A stretch of 64,000 nucleotides of DNA from Donghicola eburneus (GTDB lineage Bacteria > Pseudomonadota > Alphaproteobacteria > Rhodobacterales > Rhodobacteraceae). The notes under the pieces were generated by a model. That model worked only from the letters and a program-made list of their open reading frames with translations, did not search any database and had not been told where the DNA came from. The DNA is taken from contig NZ_FOXY01000012.1 in assembly GCF_900115865.1 (NCBI RefSeq), positions 30,433 through 94,432 of the forward strand, in the 5' to 3' direction. The stretch's first letter is position 1. Each line of letters starts with the position of its first letter. This document shows positions 55,014 to 62,886 of the stretch, piece by piece. The translations under genes and the position numbers were made by a program.

Positions 55014-55498
55014 AGCGATGGGATCAGCGCCCCTTTGAAATTCGGAACCTGTTCAATCCTGCGTTCTGCGGCTTGGTCTTGTTTCGTGCCTTGCACGGTT
55101 ACGAAGAAATAGACGGTCGCGGGATGCCCTTTTCGTTGTCGTTGCTTGTTCTGCCCCTATGCTTGCATAAGACTTCGCGCGAGGTGATCGCCAATAACTC
55201 GCGCAGCTACTTGCTCAAGACCGTAGAGGGTAACCAGCAAATCGTTGTGGGCTTCGCTACCCGGGCCACACAAATGTTGCCGTACGCTTTAGAAGGTTTC
55301 GGTCTGCTTATGGACAAAGGCTGCATCATTGTCGGGGAGGAAGGTCGAATTCAATCCGTACCCAGGAAGGTTCGCAAGGCCGTAAACGGAACCGCCGAAA
55401 CCGTAGCCTGTCAGAAGGTGGCGCGGATCGTCGGAAAGGAATTTGCACGCATCGCCGATCGGGCGACAGTTTATTCGACCTTTGGAATTCGCCCATGA
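55010..55498 (+). CDS. ABC-3C system middle component
   Basis: A 162-residue protein: IRNLFNPAFCGLVLFRALHGYEEID, then MPFSLSLLVLPLCLHKTSREVIANNSR, with two later helices. This layout, small size and position between the first gene and the DUF3732 ATPase match the ABC-three-component middle protein. The exact role is unknown; it is thought to bridge ATPase and effector. GTG start, overlapping the previous stop by 4 nt, with GGAGG upstream. Confidence 0.8.
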   Translation: MKRWDQRPFEIRNLFNPAFCGLVLFRALHGYEEIDGRGMPFSLSLLVLPLCLHKTSREVIANNSRSYLLKTVEGNQQIVVGFATRATQMLPYALEGFGLLMDKGCIIVGEEGRIQSVPRKVRKAVNGTAETVACQKVARIVGKEFARIADRATVYSTFGIRP

Positions 55499-57450
55499 AA
55501 ATTAGTTCTATCCACATTTATAGCCATGACGGTCAGCGCCGTGATCTAACCTTCACGGTAGACGGACTCAATGTAATCACCGGTCGCTCCTCCACCGGAA
55601 AGTCTGCGCTCTCTGAGATTATCGAATACTGCATGGGACGTTCCTCGTTCAACGTTCCAGAAGGCATCATCCGGGACAAAGTGGCTTGGTTCGCGGTGAT
55701 ATATCAGTTCGAGAAAGAACAGGTACTTATCGCTAAGCCTTCTCCTCCTCGTGGTGGTGCCAGTTGCAGTACGGCGATGCTGCGAAGGGGAGAACAATTG
55801 CAAGTTCCCATGTTCAAGGATCTGGCGGTCAACACTGACGACGATAGCATTGTTGCGCTACTGTCGCGCTTACTTGGAATCCCCGAGAACCGCACAGAAG
55901 TCGCGCTTGAGCACAGCCGGGATAGCTACGACGCGAACGTCAAGCATACGTTCTACTACCTGTTCCAAAAGCAAGGTCTGGTCGCCAACAAGGATCAACT
56001 TTTCTATCGACAAAACGAGCAATTCCAACCTCAGGCCATCCGCGACACGTTGCCGATCTTACTTGGCGTCTCCTCTCATGATCGCTACGAACTGGAATCC
56101 AAGCTACGCTTAGCGCGGCGCGATCTGAGGATCAGTAATAAGAAGCTGGAGCAGGCGCGCGACGCCGTCGACACGTCGCATGAACAAGCTATCGGCCTCT
56201 ACTCGGAAGCCAAGACGGTTGGGGTCATCGGCAACACTGACGAGAACCCGAAGGCAGACGGGATCATCGATGCATTGACGTTGGCGCTGTCATGGAAACC
56301 CACAAGATTGCCAGAAGACGACGGCAGCCGGATTTCGTTTCTGGAAGATGAACTTGCCCAACTTCGACAGGATCGCCGTGATACACAGGCCCGGATTGAC
56401 GCGGCACGGCAGTTCGCCAAGCGGGCCGGCGGTTACGAAACCGAGGCCGCTGAACAGATAGACCGGCTGACCTCAATCAAGGCACTGCCGAAGAACTCAG
56501 ACAGCGGCGAATGGCAATGGCCGTTCAGCGAGCAAAACTTGGCGCTGGAATCCCCGATAGCCGTTGTTCTGCTCCGTGAACTCGAGACGCTCGACAAAGA
56601 GTTGCGCATCGCAACCGGCCAGCGCCCGAAGCTCGAAGCCTACCTGGCTGACCTGACCGGCGTAGTTGATGGAATTGCGGGCGATATCAAGGAGAAGGAA
56701 GCGGAGCTATCTGCAGCAATATCGGCAAACGAAGTCATCGCTCAGATGGGCACCCGCAACAACGCGGCCGCGCGAGTGGTCGGTCGTATTAGCCTGTTCT
56801 TGGAGACGCTCCTGCCGAATGAGGATCTTATCAAACTGGAAGCGGAAAATCGCCTTCTCAACAATAAGGTTGAGCAGCTTGAGGAGCAGATTGGTGCCGA
56901 CGAAAGTAACGAACGTCTGACCTCAATCCTAAACAATATTTCCTCACAGGTGTCGCGATACATCCAGAAGTTCGACGCCGAGTTCAGTCCTTACCCTGCG
57001 CGGTTCAATCTGCAGCAGTTGACAATTATCTTTGATCGTCCGGAGCGACCTGTCCCGATGAGCAGGACTGGCGGTGGCGAGAACCATCTGGCCTACCATC
57101 TGTCAGCACTGCTCGCCCTGCATCTATTCGCGGCACAGAACAACCGTCCAATTCCGCGCTTCCTGTTGATCGACCAGCCAACCCAAGTCTACTTCCCTTC
57201 CGAGCAGGTCTACAGGGATGCTGATGGTTCGGTGCAAAAGACGGAAGCCGACGCTGACCTTGATGCAGTGCGCCGACTGTTCGAGATCTTGCTGAAGTTC
57301 ACCCAAGAAGACGTGCCGGGCTTCCAACTAATCGTTGTTGAGCATGCGAATCTTCGTGATCAATGGTTTCAAGACGCGCTTGTCGAAAATCCCTGGACTA
57401 AGCCCCCCGCATTGGTTCCGGAGGATTGGCCGCAAGAAAAGGAGAACTGA
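55495..57450 (+). CDS. ABC-3C system ATPase (DUF3732, RAD50/SMC-like)
   Basis: A 651-residue ATPase. Walker A: ITGRSSTGKSALSE (about residues 28-41). Long central coiled coils (residues ~200-320 and ~400-480; for example QRPKLEAYLADLTGVVDGIAGDIKEKEAELSAA). ABC signature RTGGGENHLAY (about 524-533) with Gly-Gly-Gly in place of Leu-Ser-Gly-Gly. Walker B FLLIDQP (near 557-564). The N-terminus MKISSIHIYSHDGQRRDLTF is typical of DUF3732. These SMC/RAD50-like proteins act as DNA sensors in ABC-3C conflict systems. ATGA overlap with the gene before it. Confidence 0.87.
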   Translation: MKISSIHIYSHDGQRRDLTFTVDGLNVITGRSSTGKSALSEIIEYCMGRSSFNVPEGIIRDKVAWFAVIYQFEKEQVLIAKPSPPRGGASCSTAMLRRGEQLQVPMFKDLAVNTDDDSIVALLSRLLGIPENRTEVALEHSRDSYDANVKHTFYYLFQKQGLVANKDQLFYRQNEQFQPQAIRDTLPILLGVSSHDRYELESKLRLARRDLRISNKKLEQARDAVDTSHEQAIGLYSEAKTVGVIGNTDENPKADGIIDALTLALSWKPTRLPEDDGSRISFLEDELAQLRQDRRDTQARIDAARQFAKRAGGYETEAAEQIDRLTSIKALPKNSDSGEWQWPFSEQNLALESPIAVVLLRELETLDKELRIATGQRPKLEAYLADLTGVVDGIAGDIKEKEAELSAAISANEVIAQMGTRNNAAARVVGRISLFLETLLPNEDLIKLEAENRLLNNKVEQLEEQIGADESNERLTSILNNISSQVSRYIQKFDAEFSPYPARFNLQQLTIIFDRPERPVPMSRTGGGENHLAYHLSALLALHLFAAQNNRPIPRFLLIDQPTQVYFPSEQVYRDADGSVQKTEADADLDAVRRLFEILLKFTQEDVPGFQLIVVEHANLRDQWFQDALVENPWTKPPALVPEDWPQEKEN

Positions 57451-57677
57451 GGGGCTGAACGATCGCAAGGCTCTGAAGTGCATCCCACCTCATGAGCCTG
57501 AGAATGCTCTGGCATCGTGATCGAAGAGCAGTTCGGCGGGAACGCCTCACGGCACTGAGCTCAAACCGCTTTCTGCCCCCTTGCAGTGCAATTTACAGCT
57601 GCCGTCTGCCCGGAGGACTGCTCCTACGGCTTTTCATTTCAAACCAATGCTACACACCACGAAAGTACGAAATCGGA

Positions 57678-58814
57678 TCATAATGCCAAAGCGAGCAATA
57701 GCCACTCTTTCACACTTCCGAGCAAAATCGCCAATTTACCCCAATAAGGTTGTGCAAGGATTGCAGCAGGAAGGGCTACCGCAGCTGCTGCCCCCAGGGT
57801 CGTCCCAAACGATTTGCAAAACGCGTCGACTGTCGCGTCAATTTTGCCAGCCACCCATCCGACCGCCTTCCTAAGGAACGATGCCTTTTGGGCCACAACC
57901 TCAACATTCGGTTCATTCGAAGCAAGTTCCGCTTCGATTGCGTCGAGGCTCTGAGTCGTTTCCTCAAGTTCGTCACCATTCAGTTCGAACTCTTGGGGCG
58001 GATGATTGTGTCCGATGCCGCCATGTGACGCGGGCTTTGGCAAGTCGTCTTTCAGGGCAGCCAGCTGCTCCAATAATGCTGCGCGCGCAGTTTTTTCTTC
58101 CTCAGCACCGAGGCCCGCGCTTTGGCCCTGCCTGGCAATCTCTCTAAGTTCCTCAAAAGAGTAATCTTCCTGAGCAAAATCTTCTGCGACCGCATCCTCA
58201 TAGAAGTCGATGCTGTCAGGATGCCGATGTGAGGGCGCCCAATCGAAAAGGCCATCGCTTTGAATTTCCTCGACAGCCTCAAGAATGGCGTCTTCCGGCA
58301 CCACGTCTTCAAAGTTTTCTCGAAGTTCCTCCTCTGCGGAATACGGCCCGCCTTTGATGTAGAGGTAGCCCCCCTCGCGCCCGTTATATGGAGTTTCGTT
58401 GGCAGGGTCTTCGTGAAAATAGTGAAACCAATTTACCAAATATTTAACTACCGTGGCTCTGGTTAGCGCCTTCGTCCATTCAGGATTGCTCTTAAATCGG
58501 TCTCGAAGGTTTGCCGGGTCCTCGTCGTCAAACTCGGGTTCATGCTCCAAGCCGTAGTCAAAATCTTGCACAACCCGATGGACGCCCACATTAGTTTCCT
58601 TGAAGTTCTCGGCTCCGGCGGGGTACTCCGAAATCGTCCAGCGCAAATCGCCCAATTCGTCATGTTCGATCAAGGCTTCATAGATCGTTTCCGGCCCCAT
58701 GCCTCTATCGTCACCATCTACCGGCTCCCAATCCAATTCATCATCGTAAATTTTGAATTTTTCACCAGAGTCGCGATGTTCAATTATGGCTGTGCCCCGA
58801 GCGTAAATGATCAC
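57678..58814 (-). CDS. Unknown protein with GIGHNHPP motif and C-terminal membrane hairpin
   Basis: A 378-residue protein of unknown function. An acidic N-terminal half (GTAIIEHRDSGEKFKIYDDE, ETIYEALIEHDELGDLRWTISEYP, then an Asp/Glu-rich body) is followed by a linker with SHGGIGHNHPPQEF (about residues 265-275), a motif that recurs in accessory alphaproteobacterial proteins. The C-terminus (after about residue 320) has two hydrophobic helices (GAAAAVALPAAILAQPYW, LAILLGSVKEWLLLALAL). The start is a GTG at 58814 with AGAGG 8 nt upstream. It lies on the retron strand, 396 nt downstream of the reverse transcriptase, and converges on ABC-3C. A membrane-acting effector is possible but unproven. 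Confidence 0.65.
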   Translation of the reverse strand: MIIYARGTAIIEHRDSGEKFKIYDDELDWEPVDGDDRGMGPETIYEALIEHDELGDLRWTISEYPAGAENFKETNVGVHRVVQDFDYGLEHEPEFDDEDPANLRDRFKSNPEWTKALTRATVVKYLVNWFHYFHEDPANETPYNGREGGYLYIKGGPYSAEEELRENFEDVVPEDAILEAVEEIQSDGLFDWAPSHRHPDSIDFYEDAVAEDFAQEDYSFEELREIARQGQSAGLGAEEEKTARAALLEQLAALKDDLPKPASHGGIGHNHPPQEFELNGDELEETTQSLDAIEAELASNEPNVEVVAQKASFLRKAVGWVAGKIDATVDAFCKSFGTTLGAAAAVALPAAILAQPYWGKLAILLGSVKEWLLLALAL

Positions 58815-59210
58815 AATTAAGCCTCTGACTTCCAGCGAGTTTCTGAACTGCCCATACCACACGGCGGAAGATTGACTCTACCAGAATTTGCATCTTTGGG
58901 ATTACCCCTGAAACCAAGTGATGACTTCGCAGTGCGGCCGTTCATCAACGATGCAGCGAAAGTCAGCTCCCCGCCGTCCCTGCAGATCGCCCGGGTTCCG
59001 CGGCCCAAGACTCGCGGAGTGTCCGCTTGCATGGTCCCGCAAGGTGGGGCTCGCACATGCGGCGAACTTCCGGAATCCGCCCAAATTGCCAATTTGAACC
59101 AGACATTCTGCACTTTTCTCAAATGACCTGGAGGGGCGGGAACCGGACATTCGCTGCGCACCCAGCAGATGTCTGGTATGTTCCAAAACAGACGAAAAAT
59201 CGACTATTCG
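58815..59210. other. 396-nt intergenic stretch with degenerate sequence
   Basis: No intact gene. Several overlapping frames on both strands (for example a 94-codon minus frame at 58902-59186) lack starts with ribosome sites and look like a decayed or non-coding repeat. It carries CCGGACATTCGCTGCG-type words (59146-59161), with weaker versions at 53508 and 61300. A dispersed intergenic element of the genus is likely. Confidence 0.45.
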
Positions 59211-60152
59211 CTAAATGAGCCCAATCGGAAAATCAAAATCGGCGCTTCTGAGAAGCTGTATTTTCTCTTTCCCGTACTTCTCCATCAGCCTCGCTTCGAG
59301 CTGAGGTTCTATATCGATCGCAAAAGCGAACAGGCCTTTCAGATAGTAGAAGCGTTCCGGTTCAATTCCGCCTTTGATCCACTGGTGTATGAGCGCCTTA
59401 ACCTCCCTCTTCCTCTCCCTGCCGATTGATAATGTGTGCTGGGGAGTAATGACGATTCCTGTGACCTTCCTGCTATACTTCTTCGAAAGGTATGCAGTTT
59501 TCTGGCGGTTAAGCCGCAACCGTAAATGAGGAATGTCGCGCTTACTTTTCAGAATCAACGCCTCCAACCCTTCAAGCTTCCCCGGCTCGAAAGAGGAGAG
59601 GAAAATATCATCGGCGTATCTCGTAAATACGAGACCTCGACTTTGGGATGCCTCATGCATTCGGCTATCAAACTCGAACATCATCGCGTTTGATATTGCT
59701 GGGGAACTCGGGGCTCCAATCGTGAGTCTGCCGTGCCGACACACAATATTCCCCACAAAGTCCAAATCACGTTGCGTGAGATCGATTCCAAGGTTCTTAG
59801 ATTGCTCTGACACGTAGTGAAGAACACGGTCTTGCGAGAATGAAGGGAAGAAGTTCGAAAAGTCATATCTGTTCGTGAACTTTGATTGGCGATGCCGCTC
59901 CGCGTTCTCTCTAATCCCCGTGCCCTTCCGGTAGGCGGTTGCTGCCTCGTGCACGGGAAACCGGGCGAACAGAGCTTGCACTATCCAGCGTTGAATGGCT
60001 TTCAGTTCTCGGCTGGGGTGCTCAATTAATCTGTCGCCGCCGGTCCTCTTAGGGATTGTGTAGACCTTATATCTGCGACTTGCCGTTAACGACAAACTCA
60101 GGAGTTTGGATTCCGGCACGTTTGAAGTCTTGCTGAGTAATTCGATAAGCAT
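59211..60152 (-). CDS. Retron reverse transcriptase (St85/Ec86-like)
   Basis: A 313-residue RNA-directed DNA polymerase. Motif A is YDFSNFFPSFS (96-106); motif B GAPSSPAISNAMM (146-158); the active site is RYADDIFLSS (178-187) with YADD; motif D RLNRQKTAYL. Both retron hallmarks are present: NAERH (83-87) for NAxxH and VTG (230-232). Length fits retron RTs (about 300-320). The start at 60152 was chosen because the effector stop is 1 nt before it (TGAcATG). It copies the msd RNA into a branched RNA-DNA hybrid. Confidence 0.92.
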   Translation of the reverse strand: MLIELLSKTSNVPESKLLSLSLTASRRYKVYTIPKRTGGDRLIEHPSRELKAIQRWIVQALFARFPVHEAATAYRKGTGIRENAERHRQSKFTNRYDFSNFFPSFSQDRVLHYVSEQSKNLGIDLTQRDLDFVGNIVCRHGRLTIGAPSSPAISNAMMFEFDSRMHEASQSRGLVFTRYADDIFLSSFEPGKLEGLEALILKSKRDIPHLRLRLNRQKTAYLSKKYSRKVTGIVITPQHTLSIGRERKREVKALIHQWIKGGIEPERFYYLKGLFAFAIDIEPQLEARLMEKYGKEKIQLLRSADFDFPIGLI

Positions 60153-60153
60153 G

Positions 60154-61056
60154 TCAGGCCCCCAGCAGTGAGCAAAATTCTGGGTCCGCTCCCAGATAGA
60201 CCGCTGAAAGGTCAACCTTCAAGACGTCCCGTGCGGTCTTCGCGCCGTCTTTAATCTGCAGGATTAGGTTGTCTTCGTCGCTGACCTTAAGATGGCCGTA
60301 GTTTCCAATCTCCACGAGTCGCCCTGAACCCACGAGGATTGAAACAATCTGCTTTGTCTTCGACGGTCCAATGTGTCCGGAAAACAACCCGCGAAGGAAG
60401 AACTCAATGTCGTCGACTGTCGCAATACCCAACAACGCAACCATAGACTGGATGATTGCAAAGAGTTCAAAGCTGCCCATGTCTGAGAACGCCTTGATCT
60501 GCAGCGCCTGTCTGGTTGGGTGAAGCGGCGCTCGATCAATTAGTCTTTGTGAAATCAGCTTGAAATTCGGATTGTCATAGTCGAACTGAATGTTAGGCTG
60601 AAAGACAGACACATCGGCTATCTTCTTCGCGGGGCCGATTGATATAAAGCTGTCAGTGGTGAGATGTGCCGCGTTTATTGCGAGCAAAATCTTCTTGGCG
60701 ATGTCTGGCCGTGCGGAAAAGTACCCTGTTTCGGCTAGTGAACCTGGCGCCTCTGGAAAAATGACAATTGAGTGGGACAGGTTCCCGATCAGCTCTTCGA
60801 AAGTGGTAATGTCGAAGGGTTCGCTATCTCCAAGCGTCCAATACTTGCGCATCGCAAATTCAGGCTCGAAGAATTCGTAACCGGGCAAAAGTGCCTCAAA
60901 TTCATCCTGAAAGCGACGGCGCATGTGATCCGCTTCACTACCGCCGCAAACGAAGACGATGTTGCTCTGTCGTGGGACCGTGAAGCCTTGCGAAACCAAA
61001 TTGTATAGAGTCCTGCGCAGCGATTTGTGATCTTCGCTGCGCAGGGGGTGGTCCAT
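60154..61056 (-). CDS. Retron St85-family effector (NDT-like domain plus winged helix)
   Basis: A 300-residue protein: N-terminal nucleoside-deoxyribosyltransferase-like domain with NIVFVCGGSEADHMRRRFQ (residues 32-50), EFFEPEFAMRKY and SHSIVIFPEAPGSLAETGYFS (94-114), and a C-terminal helix-turn-helix region (VDDIEFFLRGLFSGHIGPSKTKQIVSIL). This is the layout of the effector of type II-A retrons (Ec86, St85/Sen2). An in-frame opening at 61134 would run through the msd stem and was rejected. ATG at 61056 lies 7 nt after the proposed a2 arm. Confidence 0.87.
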   Translation of the reverse strand: MDHPLRSEDHKSLRRTLYNLVSQGFTVPRQSNIVFVCGGSEADHMRRRFQDEFEALLPGYEFFEPEFAMRKYWTLGDSEPFDITTFEELIGNLSHSIVIFPEAPGSLAETGYFSARPDIAKKILLAINAAHLTTDSFISIGPAKKIADVSVFQPNIQFDYDNPNFKLISQRLIDRAPLHPTRQALQIKAFSDMGSFELFAIIQSMVALLGIATVDDIEFFLRGLFSGHIGPSKTKQIVSILVGSGRLVEIGNYGHLKVSDEDNLILQIKDGAKTARDVLKVDLSAVYLGADPEFCSLLGA

Positions 61057-61063
61057 TCGAGTT

Positions 61064-61226
61064 CTCTTACTTAAGCGTCCGACTTTGATTGGTTTTGTCG
61101 GCGCCGAGGCGAAGACCGGGGCCGACAAAACCAATCAAAGTCGGCGCCCAATGTCGTTCAATCTAGTACAGCCTGGCTAATCACCCGGCGTAGAGCATTT
61201 TCGTAAAAACACCCAGCTAAGAGTGG
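61064..61226 (-). ncRNA. Retron msr-msd non-coding RNA (minimal extent)
   Basis: Read on the minus strand: a1 arm ending in CTCTTA (61218-61226 gives CCACTCTTA) followed by GC, so TTAGC with the branching G paired to plus-strand C61217. Then an msr of about 70 nt with small hairpins (for example TTTT-TACG-AAAA). Then the msd, a perfect 24-bp inverted repeat (arms 61121-61144 and 61079-61102) with an 18-nt loop, followed by a2 TAAGAG (61064-61069). The stem extends three more pairs (GCG/CGC) past one bulged T. This is the a1-G-msr-msd-a2 order of Ec86-type retrons, immediately upstream of the effector. Confidence 0.82.
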
Positions 61227-61266
61227 CACAATACTACCAGTTCTCTTCGCAACTGCAAGATGTAGC

Positions 61267-61444
61267 TGGAAGATCGTATATTGACGTCACACACCTTTAA
61301 CGGACACTGGGACTCACTGCGACAAACGTCCGCAATGGTGAAGGTTTTCTGATGCGGGTCGCGGCGTAAGGTTGGCGCCTTGGCGGGCGGACGACCCGCG
61401 TTGGAAAACCTCCCAAGGACGAAGCCGCGAGGGTCTTGGTGAGA
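61267..61444. other. Junction between the retron and the IS91-like element
   Basis: No gene. The left part is retron promoter DNA. The right part carries a TTGGCGCCTT word (61372-61381) that is mirrored as AAGGCGCCAA near 63874, on the far side of the IS91-like genes. This may mark the element's ends, though GGCGCC is itself palindromic. Confidence 0.4.
61273..61300 (-). promoter_or_regulatory. Predicted promoter of the retron transcript
   Basis: Minus strand TTAAAG (61295-61300), 16-nt spacer, TACGAT (61273-61278). It predicts a start near 61266, about 40 nt before the a1 arm. Moderate match only. Confidence 0.35.
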
Positions 61445-61678
61445 CTATGGGGAAAGAGCGCCGGCGGTTGATGCGACGGCGATTTCAGCGGGCCGTTTCA
61501 CGTTTTTCACGGCGGTGGACACGCGGGCTTCCCAGTCCAGCCGCCAAGCGCTAACCGTCGGACTGTGTGCATGTGCGGTCTGGAACCGCGCTGGTACCTG
61601 ATCGGCGCAGGTGGCTTGGGCCGGGCCTGCATGGAGCTGCCAGCATGGGTTTATGATCTTTGCGAGGCGTTCGGTCAT
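61445..61678 (-). CDS. Small ORF coupled to the IS91 transposase
   Basis: A 77-residue basic protein (MTERLAKIINPCWQLHAG, then WRLDWEARVSTAVKNVKRP). Its ATG overlaps the transposase stop (ATGA), so translation would be coupled. No family is recognised. It may be an accessory element protein or a fortuitous frame in the 3' part of the IS. Confidence 0.4.
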   Translation of the reverse strand: MTERLAKIINPCWQLHAGPAQATCADQVPARFQTAHAHSPTVSAWRLDWEARVSTAVKNVKRPAEIAVASTAGALSP

Positions 61679-62874
61679 GCGGCCTGCTCCCTTGGTGGTG
61701 CGCGCGACTTCGGTTTCTGCCCACGACAGAAGATCTCGATGATACGCATGGGTCCGCCGCAGCATGGGCAGGGTTCACGCAGCGTAAGAGGGGCAACCTC
61801 TGGCTCAAGATCGTGGTTATCCGCCTGTTCCACTGGCTGGACGCAGAGCAGCGCGCGGATTTTGGTGAGGTTCGCTTTGCGGACACCGCTGGCCAGCAGG
61901 CCGTAATGGCGGATGCGATGGAACCCATCGGGCAGGACATGGATCAGGAAGCGGCGGATGAACTCGGGTGTGGCAAGGCGCATGATCTTCTGGCGATCGC
62001 CATTTTTGATGCGATAATCCTTCCAACGGAAAGCTACAGTGTGGGCATCCGCGCTGACCAAGCGATGGTTCGAGATCGCTACCCTGTGGGTATAGCGGCT
62101 CAGATAGGCAAGCACGGCCTCTGGGCCGCCAAAGGGCGGTTTGGAATAGACCACCCATTCGGATTTACGGAATGGGGTGAGCCAGGCGGTAAAGGCATCC
62201 GGCCGGACCAACCGCTCCAGGTCGCCATAGAAAGCCAGCTCTCCGGCTTGGTGCAGCGCCATCAGGCCGTCCAGAAAGAGGCGGCGGAACAGGCGGGACA
62301 GCACGCGCACATGCAAGAAGAACCCGGGCTTGCTGGCGACCCACCTGGTGCCGTCCCTCGACAGACCGCCGCCGGGCACGATCATATGGATATGCGGATG
62401 GTGTGTCATGGCAGAGCCCCAAGTGTGCAAGACGCTGGTCAGCCCCACCTTCGCACCCATGCGTTTGGGGTCGGCGGCAGTGGTCATGACCGTTTCCGCC
62501 GACGCTTTGAACAGCAGCGCGTAGACCGCCCTCTTGTTCCAATAGGCGATTTGCGCGATCTCGGCGGGCAGCGTGAACACGACGTGGAAATATTCCACGG
62601 GAAGCAGGTCCTCGGCGCGGGCCTCAATCCAGTCTCGCGCCGTCGGCCCCTGACACTTCGGGCAATGGCGGTTCTTGCAACTGTTGTAGGCGATGTGATG
62701 GTGGCCGCACTTGGTGCAACCGGCCACATGCCCGCCGAGCGCGTCGGTCCGGCAGGCTTCTATCGCTGACATCACCTTGAGTTGCGAGAGGCTGACATGC
62801 CCGGCATTGGCCTGCCGCCACGCAGGACCATGGGCACGGAAGATGTCAGCGATCTCTAGCTTTGGCCGGGGCAC
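61675..62874 (-). CDS. IS91 family transposase (HUH, Y2)
   Basis: A 399-residue rolling-circle transposase: N-terminal zinc ribbon (CTKCGHHHIAYNSCKNRHCPKCQ), HUH motif (HPHIHMIVPGGG), and the Y2 region YLSRYTHRVAISNHR, where two Tyr are separated by three residues as in IS91. A C-terminal Cys pair (PCPCCGG) is present. The GTG at 62874 gives MPRPKLEIADIFR like other members; a TTG at 62886 is the next option. It follows the recombinase gene by a few bases on the same strand. Confidence 0.92.
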   Translation of the reverse strand: MPRPKLEIADIFRAHGPAWRQANAGHVSLSQLKVMSAIEACRTDALGGHVAGCTKCGHHHIAYNSCKNRHCPKCQGPTARDWIEARAEDLLPVEYFHVVFTLPAEIAQIAYWNKRAVYALLFKASAETVMTTAADPKRMGAKVGLTSVLHTWGSAMTHHPHIHMIVPGGGLSRDGTRWVASKPGFFLHVRVLSRLFRRLFLDGLMALHQAGELAFYGDLERLVRPDAFTAWLTPFRKSEWVVYSKPPFGGPEAVLAYLSRYTHRVAISNHRLVSADAHTVAFRWKDYRIKNGDRQKIMRLATPEFIRRFLIHVLPDGFHRIRHYGLLASGVRKANLTKIRALLCVQPVEQADNHDLEPEVAPLTLREPCPCCGGPMRIIEIFCRGQKPKSRAPPREQAA

Positions 62875-62886
62875 CCCGACAGCCAA

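Noticed and set aside
61056..61134. Upstream 26-codon extension of the retron effector
   Set aside because: It would run through the msd stem and lacks a ribosome site; the ATG at 61056 fits the retron gene order.
61079..61144. 24-bp inverted repeat as a terminator or an integron attC site
   Set aside because: There is no T tract, the stem is perfect with an 18-nt loop, and it lies between a TTAGC branch site and the retron effector, which fits an msd.
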